Shown: piece by piece, positions 47,898 through 58,699 of the stretch
How positions within the stretch are numbered: position 1 is the stretch's first letter
How the letters are laid out: every line of letters begins with the position of its first letter
From: Pezizomycotina sp. ARF18
Lineage: Eukaryota > Ascomycota
NCBI GenBank assembly: GCA_002224055.1
Contig: AZLU01000015.1
Coordinates: forward strand, 310,333 to 374,332
Direction of reading: 5' to 3'
Length of the DNA stretch: 64,000 bases
Made by a program: the position numbers and the translations under genes
Notes under the pieces: generated by a model
Told to the model about the DNA's origin: nothing
The model's database searches: none
What the model saw: the letters and a program-made list of their open reading frames with translations, nothing else

Positions 47898-49508
47898 ATG
47901 TCCATGAAACGGAAAGCTACGGGGGATAACGCTGCGGCATCCGAGAAGAAGGCCCGGCCGACGGCCATTACCTCGTTCTTCTCGACCAACCCAACAAAGA
48001 AAGCCGAAATGGCGAAGGGTTCGTTCAACAAGGACGAGTGGGTCAAAGAACTCAAGCCGGAGGAAAAGGAACTGCTCAAGCTCGAGATAGATACCCTCCA
48101 CGAGTCCTGGCTAGCGCACTTAAAGGAGACCATAAGGACTCCTTCTTTCCTTCAGCTTAAGCGTTTCTTGAAAGAAGAATCCAAAGCCGGTAGGAAGTTC
48201 TTTCCGCCCGAAGCGGATATATATTCATGGTTAGTTAATTTTCCTTTTATTTCTTTAACCCTGGGGATTTCACCCCATTTTTCGAAGAATGTTGGGGACT
48301 CCACATTTTCAAGGAGTCGTCGATATGATGTTTCCTTTTTTTTTTTTTTTTTTTTTTTTTTTGGGGGGGGGGGTTATCGTAAAATATTATAATATAACCA
48401 GTAGTTGTGGCAACGGAGTGTAACATATTAACGATCAAGAAGGTCTCGTCATACACCCTAGACACTGTCAAGGTGGTAATCCTCGGCCAGGATCCTTATC
48501 GTAAGATTTGGCCTCTCCCAGAAAACTCAACGCTATTTTATTACTTTTTGAGTAATAAGTTTATACTGACCTTTCCCTCTATTCCCCCGCAGATAATGTG
48601 AACCAAGCGCACGGTTTATCGTTCTCGGTCCGCCCTCCGACACCTGCACCGCCCTCACTGAAAAATATATACGCCGCCTTGGCCAAGGACTACCCGTCCT
48701 TCGTGCCGCCCGCCAAAAATGGAGGTCTGCTGACGCCATGGGCCGACAGAGGCGTGCTGATGCTGAACGCCTGCCTGACGGTCAAAGCTCACACGGCAAA
48801 CAGCCACTCCAAGAAAGGGTGGGAGCAGTTTACGGATAAAGTTATCGAGATTGTAGCCCAGAAGAGGACCCGCGGCGTTGTTTTCATGGCCTGGGGTTCT
48901 CCAGCTCAGCAGCGATGCGCGAAGGTTGATGTGAGTGCTCTTATTCCTGATTAACTGCCGAAATGATAGTATTGTATGTGCTAATATCTTTCTACCTTTT
49001 TCTCTCAATAGAAAATAAGCATCTGATCCTGAAATCAGTGCATCCCAGCCCATTGAGCGCTTATAAAGGACCCGTCACCTTTGTAAGTTGATAGACGATG
49101 TATCTTGACAATGGTAGTTGGGTATATAAGCTAATCGAAATTCGACTCTTTAGTTTGATGGAGGTCATTTCAGAAAGGCGAACGACTGGCTTGTCACGAG
49201 GTATGATGATGGCGCGATTGACTGGAACATGGTTAATCCGAAGGCAAGCCATTGTTCGGAAAGATTACCGAAGCCAAAAGGATAGAACCAAAGGACAAAA
49301 AGGACGAAGTCGTAATGGTCGTTAAGGAAGTGAAGGCCAAGAAAACAAAGTCTTTCGACGATGATGACGAGGATGATGACGATGGCATCGATTGGGATGC
49401 TGCTGAGGCGCAAATGGAGAAGCTCGAGAGTGAGATCTCAATCCAAGAAGAGGATGATGATGTGGTCAAACCACAACAGCCAAGGCTAAAGCTGTTAAAA
49501 CAAAATGA
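47898..49508 (+). CDS. UNG1: uracil-DNA glycosylase, family 1 (UNG)
   Basis: This base-excision repair enzyme removes uracil from DNA. The N-terminus (MSMKRKATGDNAAASEKKAR) is basic and is followed by PTAITSFF, which resembles a PCNA-binding box. ESWLAHLKETIRTPSFLQLK precedes an intron at about 48231-48440. WSRHTP then runs, after loss of one C near 48465, into LDTVKVVILGQDPYH with the water-activating Asp of GQDPYH. An intron at about 48500-48594 leads to NVNQAHGLSFSVRPPTPAPP, the uracil-pocket LMLNACLTV, FTDKVIEIVAQKRTRGVVFM with AWG, and KSVHPSPLSAYKG with the DNA-intercalating loop HPSPLS. FDGGHFRKANDWLVTRYDDG closes the fold. A frame break near 49256 leads into a Lys-rich, then Asp/Glu-rich extension (KKTKSFDDDDEDDDDGIDWD) not usual in the family. 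TGA lies at 49506-49508. Confidence 0.94.
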
Positions 49509-51261
49509 AATATTTAACAGTAATTTAGGGAAGCATCATATTACCACAGCTGTATTTCTAATCGTATGTGTATCGTCTTCCGCTTTAAACATGGTTACAT
49601 TATATGGGGTTTTTCTGCGTGTGAATTTTTTCAGGGTTTGGGGGGAAAAAAGCGATATTCAAAAATTGTTATAAAAGTCGCAAATTGATAGATACCTTTC
49701 TCCCCCATTATGGTGATTCAGTCCCTCGGTAATCGGACATTATCACCAGTATCATAGATACCTTTCATAGCATTATTATTACTGTAAGCAATTTGGATCT
49801 CCGCATCTTGGCTCCTTTCCACCCGTGACACAGCATGGTAGACCTTGTTTATAAGTTTAATCATGCATATGCAGCCCTTTTTTTTTTTCCAAACAAGGGT
49901 TTTCTTTATCATAAATGAGAAATACTATACGATTCGCAAATCCCGTATTTTTGTTTATTTTTAGGGCATGAAGATATAGTGGTAATTATCGAAATACCCT
50001 ATAATCTACTCATCTTAAACACTCGTATACATTTGAGCAACCGATCAATCCGCATACGAAAAGGGAGATGAGAGATAACAAGTTGATCCGTTCGTTTTTC
50101 GTTTTTTCGTTTTTTTTTTTTTTTTTTTTTTTTTTCATGTGTACCTTACATGACCTCCCCTCGGCTTCTCTATCCAATAACGTTCATGTTTTAGGATCGT
50201 GCGCAGTTTCGCGTGGAATATCGCAAGGAGTAATGAATACTCTTCTCTTTCTTTCTTCTGAGTCGGAGGTCTCAAGTGATAAGACTACTGAGCTGGATCG
50301 TGTCTTGCTTCTTAAGTTGCACGCTCCCATGTACCATTAAAATCTGGTAGAAAAAGGAAACTTCCGAAACTAAGCTGGAAAAGGGTTCAAACAGCAATTT
50401 CTCCCTCCTTCCCGTCTCTCTCTCTACCTAAGTACTTGGTATCTTCCCTTTTTATTGTTCGCCGCCCCCTGTTCTCTTTTGGTTTAAAAAAGTAAGGGAT
50501 ACTCGTATTGCTTGACGTCAAGGACTGAGACAAAGGGAAAAAGGAAAAGAAAGAGACAGCCTAAGTATTTGTTATATTTAGCTCTCTCAAAGTAGTATTT
50601 TAGTCCTTTTTCTTTTTCCTCTTCGGCTTCTCTTCCTTTCTCCCTTGATTTTTTTATTTTATTTCCTGTTGAAAAGCACAAGAACCAAGAGAATCACATC
50701 CAGTTCCATCTTCCGAAAGCCTTCTTTTTTCGAGTCCACATTCATCTCGACATACCTTTTGCCCTTATTCGCGGTCTTCTTACCACCTTACTCTTACTCT
50801 TCCCGCCCCCGTACCCGTACCCGGCTGTCGACGGAGCGTTTAACAGCTAGGGCTAAGCCGTTCTAACTGTCTAACAGCTCGGCAAATTTTTCTTTTCCCT
50901 TTTCCTTTCGCCAACCATTCCAGTTCCGGAGCAAGAGCTCTCTCGGTGATATTTACGCCTTTCAGTAAAGGAAAAAAGGAAGAAAGTCAAACCAAAGAAA
51001 CCCTTCTCCTTTTAAAGAAAAAAAAATCACAATAGCTTTTTTTGTCTTTCAAAAGAATACTCTTTTTTTTTTTCTTTCTTTTTGGAGGACCAAAATAACG
51101 CCTTAGCTTCAGGAAGCGTTCTTTTAAATATCATTAGCCTTTTTGTATTCGCAAGTTTCGCAAGATTTCAGGATAAAGGGAAATATTTTTCCACTAGTAC
51201 GCTTTGTTGTTTGTTAAACTTATCTTTTTTAAATGCTTAAGGGATATCTGGAGGTATTTTC
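49509..51261. other. intergenic, CT-rich leader of the OSBP-related gene
   Basis: No gene is supported. A T run lies near 50109-50135, and pyrimidine-rich DNA from about 50580 to the ATG at 51262 is likely promoter and leader. Confidence 0.5.
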
Positions 51262-53566
51262 ATGGATTCGGGTGCGAGCGCAGCTTCTTCCCGGGCGGCG
51301 ACGCCGGCCAATACGGAGGCGGACAATCAGTCGAAGCTGAAGACGCTGCTGGGAATATTACGGCGGTACGGACATTTACAACTCAACAGCCATTTTTCTC
51401 TTTTTTTTTTTTTTTTTTTTCCCGTTACGAAATATAAAAGGCTAACGACTGGGTTTTGGGGGTTTCTTCAGCTTCATCGGCGTCACAGATATCGCCACCG
51501 TGCGGTTCTCGCTGCCGTCGCAGCTGATAGAACCGATACCTAATCTGGAGTACTGGCATTACTTGGATCGGTAAGTTATCGGAATTCCCGCGGGCATTTT
51601 CCTTGCCGTATTACTTTTAACTCTGAATGGAAGGTTAGACGTCTAACTTTTTCTTTTCTAATAATGCTGAATTGACATTACAGGCCCGAGACATTCGCAA
51701 AGTATGGCGCCCACATGATCCTTTTACCAGAAATGAATCGATGAACGATAAGACTGACATTTTCACGAAAAGTATCGGAGATCCGGACGATGAGCTCGGG
51801 CGGTGTCTTTCGGTGCTGAGGTTTTGGTTCACGAAGGATTTGGTACAACACTCTAGCTTAGCTTGGGAAGCTTGGAATTCAAGATCGCATAGCTAATTTT
51901 TCGGTTAGAAATTCGTTAAAGGAAAACCATGCAAGCCATATAATTCCGCGCTTGGAGAAGTGTTCAGGGTAAGCCAATTCATTTTATTAATGATTTGTCA
52001 CTGGCTGAGCTTAAGCTTACTTGACTTAACATTTTAGGCATACTGGGACGTCGAGGGTATTATCTGCTAGAATTCTTTTGATTATCCGCGCTTTAGGATG
52101 ATCTCGAATTGACCTAGTTGATTAACTTTCTATTGTTTTTAGATGGTATTCCACACGTATTAGAACCAGCAGATCATCTCCGCGGCGACGAGAGGAAAGC
52201 CGTCCGAGTGTCCTTCCTTACGGAGCAAACGTCACATCACCCTCCAGTATCCGCGTTCTACATCGATTGCAAGGAGAAGGGAATATCAGCTCGCGGATTC
52301 GATCAGATTAGCGCCAAATTCACCGGCACATCGATTAAGATATCCCCGGGGCAGCATAATCTTGGAATTTTCGTAGAGTGAGTTCTCACTCTTCTCATTT
52401 ATTGCTTCGGCTGTTTATTCTTCAGTTATTCGAGGTTGGAGCTAACTTTTATCACAGCATTCACAAACGAGGTATTTTCGATTCTTTATCGTTTATCTAT
52501 GCCAAGAACAACCGCTAATCAAGTATCGCCACTTAAAGACAATGAGAGATGGATATTAACACATCCCGGTGAGTGCAGTCCCTATATTCCCAATGGAAAA
52601 GAGTATTATATAATTGACTAACAATAAATTTTCTTAGCTGCTCATCTTGGCGGATTTATACGAGTACTTAGATTTTTGCTCGACTGCCCTCAGCTATAGT
52701 GCCATAATCTAACAGAAACGCCAAACTAGGGTCGCTCTCCGTCACGGTTCAGGATATATGTTACGTCACCTGCGAGAAGCTCAAGATCAAGGTTATCCTA
52801 CACTACCTCGAGGAACCATGGATAGGTAAAGCCCGTAACAGGGTCGAAGGGGCTATATTCAGATATAATCCCTCCGACGATAATATTATGAAGGTGAGGC
52901 GAATTTTTGGTTCCCAGCCTTACTCATATTTTGTGAGACGGCGGCATAAAACGCAATCGCTGACACGTTTGTAACGCAGTTAAATCAAGTACCCGAGGCG
53001 GATGTGTTGGCGCGGATAGAAGGCTCGTGGGTTTCACAGATATACGTCACATTGCCGGATTCAAGGTAATCTATCCCAAATGATAGTTTCACTGAAAATA
53101 TGTTTTACGTTGAAAAGAAATCAATCTGACGCACTATACCTTTTTTTTTTTTTTAATTTATTTAGGAAAAGAAACTACTCGTCGACCTCGACCCGCTTTC
53201 CCCGCCCAGAAGTCGTGTCCTCCCGAAGACGACATGCTACCGAACGAGAGCAGGAAGTTCTGGGCCGACGTAACCGAAGCCATCCACGCGAAGGACTACG
53301 CCCGGGCGACGGACCTCAAAGTCGCCGCCGAGGAGCAGAAGAGGAGAGAAAGCGCCGAGCGGAAAGAAAGGAACGAGGAATGGGTGCCCAGGTTCTTCGA
53401 CGTCAGCACTCCGGGAACGCCGTCGCTCACGAAGGAAGGCGAGGAAGCTATCGAAGGGATAAACAACGGCAACTTTAGGCTCGTTACCCGTGCCGATACT
53501 GTTAAGTCGAGCAAGAAGACCACTCCGACCGCACCCGCTACGGCGGAGGTAGAATCATTGATTTAA
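51262..53566 (+). CDS. oxysterol-binding protein-related lipid transfer protein (Osh/ORP family)
   Basis: This ORD-domain protein exchanges sterols or phosphatidylserine against phosphoinositides at membrane contact sites. No PH or FFAT region is seen, so it is a short Kes1/Osh6-like form. Exons give KLKTLLGILRR, FIGVTDIATVRFSLPSQLIE with PIPNLEYWHYLDR, PETFANIGDPDDELGRCLSV with LRFWFTKDL, FVKGKPCKPYNSALGEVFR, AYWDVEDGIPHVLEPADHLR, and the family signature EQTSHHPPVSAFY. ISAKFTGTSIKISPGQHNLG, SVTVQDICYVTCEKLKIKVI, LHYLEEPWIGKARNRVEGAI, VPEADVLARIEGSWVSQIYV, KKLLVDLDPL and LPNESRKFWADVTEAIHAKD follow, with a coiled tail to TAA at 53566. At least eight short introns have GT..AG borders, dense for an ascomycete gene. 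A frame break lies near 53205. Confidence 0.93.
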
Positions 53567-55788
53567 AATATTGTTTCCTATTTTTATCTCTATCATAGAA
53601 CGTATTCCCATTCATCACCTTCATTTCTTGCACCGTACATTACCTTTGTACCTAATACATCTTTAGACCAACACCCCATTTTTTGCTTTCTCCTGATAGA
53701 CGTAGCGGATATTCAAAGCACCAGTTGTTCGCGGAGGGCGTTCTTTTGATGAGAGTTCTTTTTTTTTTTTTTTTACGGCAAATACATATATACGACATAT
53801 ACCATACCTTTAACTTAGCTTAGGGTAGCAACATCTATAATACATACCAATTTTGAAAACATATGTAGTCACAGAAAGAAAACCAGATCACAAATTTGAT
53901 AAGCGGCTGTTCTTTCTGTAAAACACTTTGCCCACTTGGAACCATTTCCTCTTCGGTCCGCCCTGTTGGAAAGGTCGCTTACTGCTGTCGATTTTCTGTC
54001 GGGAGAAGGAGTTATATAAAGTACACCGTAATAGTTTAGAAACCATTGAATGCCAGTGATATTTATCCACTTTGAAAATATTTCGTATCGTTAAGTATTT
54101 TATTTACCTACCTACTTGAGTGCTACTTACCTCCTCGGATTAATTCGCTGAATTATGGATTCGAAGGGTGTCTGTGAGCTCTCCATCTTTGGCTATACAG
54201 AAGCTCACACAAAAGCCGTCGCCCCGACCCAAATACTCAGAGTGCAGTGCAGTGCAGCGCGATGTTTCATTCCTCGAATCAAATAAATAATGATCTTTAT
54301 GAGCATATACTTATTCAAGTAGTTGTCTTGTGCTAAAAAACAATCACTTGAAAATATTTACTCAGCTTTTTAAACTTATTATTGTTAAATAATAGATAGT
54401 TGTACCAGTAACGATAATAAGAAGATACTAACAGGGGAGTCAAATATCACAGCTCCACCTCCGGAGATAGATATATTTTGTAAAATCTTCCCCTTCAAGT
54501 AATTATTTTATAAAAATATATCTTTTTTTAAATATTTTTATTTTCATTTTATATATATGCGATAAAGCGTGGCTATTTAAACCCCTATTGATATATTAGC
54601 TAAATACCGTGAATTTACGTTGTTAACTGCACGTTAAAAAGTCTACTAATTATACGGCTATAAGCACGTAAAATACGTATACTTACTATTTTAAAGAATA
54701 TTTATTTACGAATATAATCCGATATTTATATTTATTAAAATCGGTAGGTATAGAGGTAAATATAAGCTAAACATTATTATTTTTTTGGACAAAATAGTTG
54801 CTGGTGGGCGAAGCAGAAATATTCAGAATTAGATATTTGTATTTGACGCCCCCCCCCTTAAGAAGTGCAATACTGGTAACATTCCTCCTATAGTGGAGAA
54901 TAGTAGCATGTACATCACTGGATTCCATCCTTTCAACAATATTCTCAATGATGTCCTCGCGCGATCACACTCTACCACATTCAACCACATCCTGAGCACC
55001 TTTTCTCAAATCAGCTCTCAGATTGTATAAAGCCCACCGTTCAACGTCCCTTCATTCCCAAATCTCAACATCCCCTTCTCTCAGATAAATCTCTGATAAT
55101 CTCAAAAATAACTCATTCTCTTATTGTTGCCTTAATTGAATCTCATCAATATTGCTATTGTAATCTCTGAGTACCAGAAGCACGTCTGAAACCTTTACAT
55201 ACTAAGTGTATAAAATTGGGTCCTAGGATGGTAAGTAAGAAGGTGTGCGTTTGTGTGTGTGTGCAAGGAGTAGTGTTGAGCTATACTGCGAACTACCGCG
55301 AACTACCGCGGTATACTTCGTCCATATAAGAACCTTTTCTTATCGTCCTGCTGATGCGCTCAGCATAGTAGTAACAGAATATTTTATCCCCAGTAGATCA
55401 TACTTTTTAAGGCTCAAGATTAGGATTAAGCTCAACCACGTTCTCGCCAATAAACATGGCTTCTTCAAATATAAATAAAGAAAAAATGCTGTGACAGGAA
55501 CGTACCTTTCCCTTCCTTTCTTTTCCTTTCGTTTTTCTCGTTATATAATTTTTCTCTCATCTTTATGAGATAAGTCGAGGACCAACTGTAACTTCCTCGC
55601 CCACATAGCACAGTATTTTAAAGGAAAGAACCCTTCCTTCAGGCAGAATAGTAGGTCCACATTTCCCTCCCCTTATAAATCCCGATCACAGAATATAACA
55701 GAAATCCCCTATTGTTTGCTTTGTTTCATCCGTTTTTAATTTTACTTTTTTTTTTTTTTTTTTAATATATATATATAAAAAATATTAG
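53567..55788. other. intergenic with AT-rich block
   Basis: No gene is supported. From about 54250 to 54790 the sequence is strongly AT-rich with many TTTATT/AATATA words. A C9 run lies near 54849. Around 55285-55316 the word CGAACTACCG is repeated next to a CCGCGG centre. Before 55790 lies a T run followed by a TA repeat. Confidence 0.45.
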
Positions 55789-55819
55789 ATGGGTCTTGTT
55801 TTGAAACAGAAATTTCTTC

Positions 55820-56530
55820 ATGTTTCTAACACCTGTGAAACAGAACAAAAATGTCCGATATACTCATCCTCACTCAGTCAGCACCGCACGGTGGCCGCGG
55901 GGAAAGCGAGCCTGGCTGAAGTCAAGCGCCGACACTGCCCCACCCGAGCGGAGCACCTACTCGAATTCCCTTAGCGTTACTCGAGCGCTGGACGAGGAAT
56001 ACGTCGTGAAAGAGTCCACCTCCAGCCTCGTGCCACGGTACCCTTATTGGTCGTACCGTGAGTACCTGCAGTACCATCCAGACTTTCGCCGCACGCGCGA
56101 CGCCCTGCGTACCCACGAGGTGCTCATGGTCAAGTACGTTTACGTCGGCACGAAGACCGAAATCCACAACGCAGTGATACGGTACGATCTCCGGTGTTCA
56201 TACTGCCGGATGGTAGGTGACACACTGTCGATATATGATGACAAAGAGCCGTGTTGCGACCCTTTTATCGAGGCGAGAGACGGAAACCTGAGCTTTGAGT
56301 TCCCCGGCGTGGTCGCGCTGCTGAACATGCGCACGAAAGCCCTTATTATGAGGAGCGATTGGTGCTGGGAGACTCTGGGAAAGGAAAAAGAGCTTGTCGC
56401 TGTGTATTCGAGGTCGGGTTTATTCCGACTCAAGTACGGCTGGCTGAAGAACATTTGGATACGTTGCAAGACTAGGAGGCCGATCGGTGATGGTGAAGTT
56501 CAGGGGTCGTGTATATCGAAGACGTCTTGA
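55820..56530 (+). CDS. orphan protein, 236 residues, intact frame
   Basis: An uninterrupted ATG-to-stop frame of 236 codons, in a window where most real genes are split by indels and introns. I recognise no domain. Visible features are a basic N-terminus, an aromatic stretch (YPYWSYREYLQYHPDFRRTR), one CxxC pair (CSYC), a CC pair and a WCWE motif, and a C-terminal basic region (YGWLKNIWIRCKTRRP). There is no signal peptide or membrane helix. The start could lie elsewhere, since a second frame opens at 55789. It follows a T run and TA-rich tract that could be promoter. Base composition is mid-GC, similar to neighbouring exons. It may be lineage-specific or a fragment of a larger spliced gene. 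Confidence 0.5.
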   Translation: MFLTPVKQNKNVRYTHPHSVSTARWPRGKRAWLKSSADTAPPERSTYSNSLSVTRALDEEYVVKESTSSLVPRYPYWSYREYLQYHPDFRRTRDALRTHEVLMVKYVYVGTKTEIHNAVIRYDLRCSYCRMVGDTLSIYDDKEPCCDPFIEARDGNLSFEFPGVVALLNMRTKALIMRSDWCWETLGKEKELVAVYSRSGLFRLKYGWLKNIWIRCKTRRPIGDGEVQGSCISKTS

Positions 56531-57088
56531 AGAATTCGGCCATGGTGTCAAGAAAAGTTCAGCCTTAAAGTCCTCGGTCACGATCCCAACTGAATCACAG
56601 GTGCCACGTGGGCGGCACCTGCATGCCGGTATTTCTTTAAGCTCTGAAGGCGGTGTTGGAAGAGATGCCTAAGTAAAAAAAAAATATCGAATCTATTGAG
56701 AGCAATGGTACAGGAGGATTGGACACCCGATGCTTGGAGACTTAACCACTTGTCATTACTTGTGTTATTTTCCTCATAAGGCTCAGTATACATCCATTAG
56801 AATTAAATGAAGAAAGAAAGAAGACTTTACTCTTGAATGCCTCAAACGCCAAAAGGAAAACAAAGCAGAACGAAACAACAATGCAAGCGAAAGTATATTT
56901 GTCTCACACAAAGAAATCCAACATTATAAACGCGAGTACTACAACTCGGACATTTAGAAGGGCAGAAGAAGGGTCGATTACTCAAAAGCGATTACAAGAA
57001 AGGAAGAAAGAAGTAGTAACAGAACGCCATAAAACTAGAAGGGCTTAGGATAGCAAATAAGTAAGAGAATAGGAAACAATAGAATAGG
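56531..57088. other. intergenic, no gene seen
   Basis: 558 bases of A-rich DNA between convergent genes. The frame at 56833-57048 is Lys/Thr/Arg-rich and has no family resemblance. Confidence 0.5.
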
Positions 57089-57571
57089 CTATAAACGCAA
57101 ACAGGAGGGAAAACAGTTGAGCAGAGGGTACATATGAAAAGGGAAGGTAATGTTGATATTGGCCGCGGCTTCTGTAGTTCCCAGGTGGTGCTGGGTAGCC
57201 TCGGCTACCTTGGCGGCGACATCCTGAGTGATGGCAGGTTCTTGCTCGGCGGCCTGTTTGACTTGCTCAATCACTTTCTCGCCAATTCCCTGCTCGCTCG
57301 CGACTGAGCCAATTGAATTATCTCTCTCAACCTACAGCGTGGTTTTGCGCTTGGGCTTGGTTAGGGGTGCAAAGCACGATCATGGCCAGCAAGAGGAGAC
57401 CACCAGCGCCAAACATTATACAGAGAGTGATGGTTACGGTGTGACTGGCGGTGTTCATGGTCGCCCTTTGCACGATAGTGTGTATGTTTAAAAGTATTGT
57501 GCCATTCGAAAGAAAAAGATAACTGTACGCCGCAGCCTGTGACACTGAGTAATGATATGAAGAATCAGTGA
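57089..57571 (-). CDS. small single-pass membrane protein, possible second exon upstream
   Basis: The main exon reads SQAAAYSYLFLSNGTILLNI, then MNTASHTV (ATG at 57456-57458) and the membrane helix TITLCIMFGAGGLLLLAMIV. A one-base shift after AQAQNHA leads to ERDNSIGSVASEQGIGEKVI, EQVKQAAEQEPAITQDVAAK and VAEATQHHLGTTEAAANIN, an amphipathic Ala/Glu/Gln-rich tail, stopping with TAG at 57089-57091. Upstream, TTACTCAG could be an acceptor with a donor at CAG/GTAGGT near 57620, so the N-terminus may extend. No family is recognised. The layout (short head, one helix, helical tail) suggests a membrane-anchored adaptor or organelle protein. The exact start is unsure, with ATG 57458 the conservative choice. 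Confidence 0.45.
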
Positions 57572-57669
57572 TACTGTCTTTCTATTGGAAGGCTTGAAGG
57601 ATGGATATTTTAACCTACCTGTTCCGACACATATCCACTTTTGGGCATACCTCAACTAGTCTTGAGGCA

Positions 57670-57861
57670 CTAAACCTTGTGGGCGGGAGGTGCGGGCTCG
57701 TGGAGCTTACGAATGCCGATGATCGCAAGAATGAACATTATGACACCGATGCCAACGTTAGCCCCGTCCAGCGCGTAATTTGCCACGCTATCCTTATCAT
57801 CGACCCACTTTAATTGCGCTATCTCGAGCATTAAAGCAGCGCAACCGGATAATATATCCAT
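57670..57861 (-). CDS. small single-pass membrane protein, 63 residues
   Basis: An intact ATG-to-TAG frame. MDILSGCAALMLEIAQLKWV is followed by DDKDSVANYALDGANVGIGV, and the hydrophobic stretch VGIGVIMFILAIIGI forms one likely membrane helix. The tail RKLHEPAPPAHKV is short and proline-rich. It lies about 100 bases upstream of, and on the same strand as, the other small membrane protein, so the two could be neighbouring genes or exons of one gene if the TAG is an assembly artefact. I know of no family. Confidence 0.4.
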   Translation of the reverse strand: MDILSGCAALMLEIAQLKWVDDKDSVANYALDGANVGIGVIMFILAIIGIRKLHEPAPPAHKV

Positions 57862-58426
57862 AAATACAATGATCTTATATTCTATATGAAGCAGTAGTTT
57901 AGCATCGCACCAAGCAACTTTAAAAAACTCGTAGTACTAATATAAGGGCCTTAAGGTCATTTGACAAGAACGCCTAAAAGCGAAGAGCTTTGACGAAAGG
58001 AAGGAAGATTAAGCTTGACCTACTGACGTTCATCGCGGGCACGCGTTATTAAAGATATTCGCTAGAGCGTGCTTAGTGGGAAATTGAAGCTTAAGCACAA
58101 CTCCTTCCTTCTGACGAAGAAAGAGGTCGGCTTCGGATTAGTGTATGCCGCGTATAGAGCGCTATCCTAGTAATTGACGTAGTTGAGAACGCAAGAGGCG
58201 TGGAAAGGGAGAGGGGACGGTTAGAGAGGGAGGGAGAAGGAAGGTTGGAGAGGGAGAAGGAGAAGGAGAAGGAGAAGGAGAAGGAGAAGGAGAAGGAGAA
58301 GGAGAAGAAGAAGGTAAAGAGGGAGAGAGACGAAAGAGACTGAGTTGTGACATTCGTGATAAAGAACTGCAATTGCCAAAAAAAAAATTCCGAATCTAGT
58401 AGTGGCTGCCATGAACTGAGCAATAA
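57862..58426. other. upstream gap with GGAGAA microsatellite
   Basis: No gene is supported. The minus-strand Ser/Pro- and Leu-rich frames at 58091-58423 are translations of the microsatellite. Confidence 0.55.
58253..58306. repeat. (GGAGAA)9 microsatellite
   Basis: Nine perfect GGAGAA units lie inside a longer purine-rich tract (about 58190-58345). Confidence 0.9.
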
Positions 58427-58699
58427 TACCGTATTAGTTGGCGAATAAACAACAATTGCTTATTCGACCAGTTGCTTATTTAGTATACTTAAAGTAACTA
58501 CTTGCTTATTTGATATTTATCGTCAATACTTAATATATATATATATATACTTAGGTATATATAAAGTCTACAAAATGTTAACAATATAATACTTTATATA
58601 TTAATAAATATACTATATACTTAATTGCCGATGTTATTCAAATTTGGGCAGGATTTAAAAAAATTTTAAACAGTTGCTTATTCGCCAAATAATACGGTA
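58427..58699. mobile_element. MITE with 27-base terminal inverted repeats and TA target sites
   Basis: The left end TACCGTATTAGTTGGCGAAT continues AAACAAC. The reverse complement of the right end reads TACCGTATTATTTGGCGAAT AAGCAAC. The two match at 25 of 27 positions. Taking the outermost TA as target duplication leaves an element of 269 bases (58429-58697) with CCGTATTA termini, as in Tc1/mariner- or pogo-type elements. The inside is AT-rich and non-coding, with no transposase. Four copies of TTGCTTATT lie near the ends. It is non-autonomous; the parent transposase is not in this window. Confidence 0.8.

Noticed and set aside
58091-58423. 110-codon Ser/Phe-rich minus-strand ORF
   Set aside because: It is a translation of the GGAGAA microsatellite and flanks.
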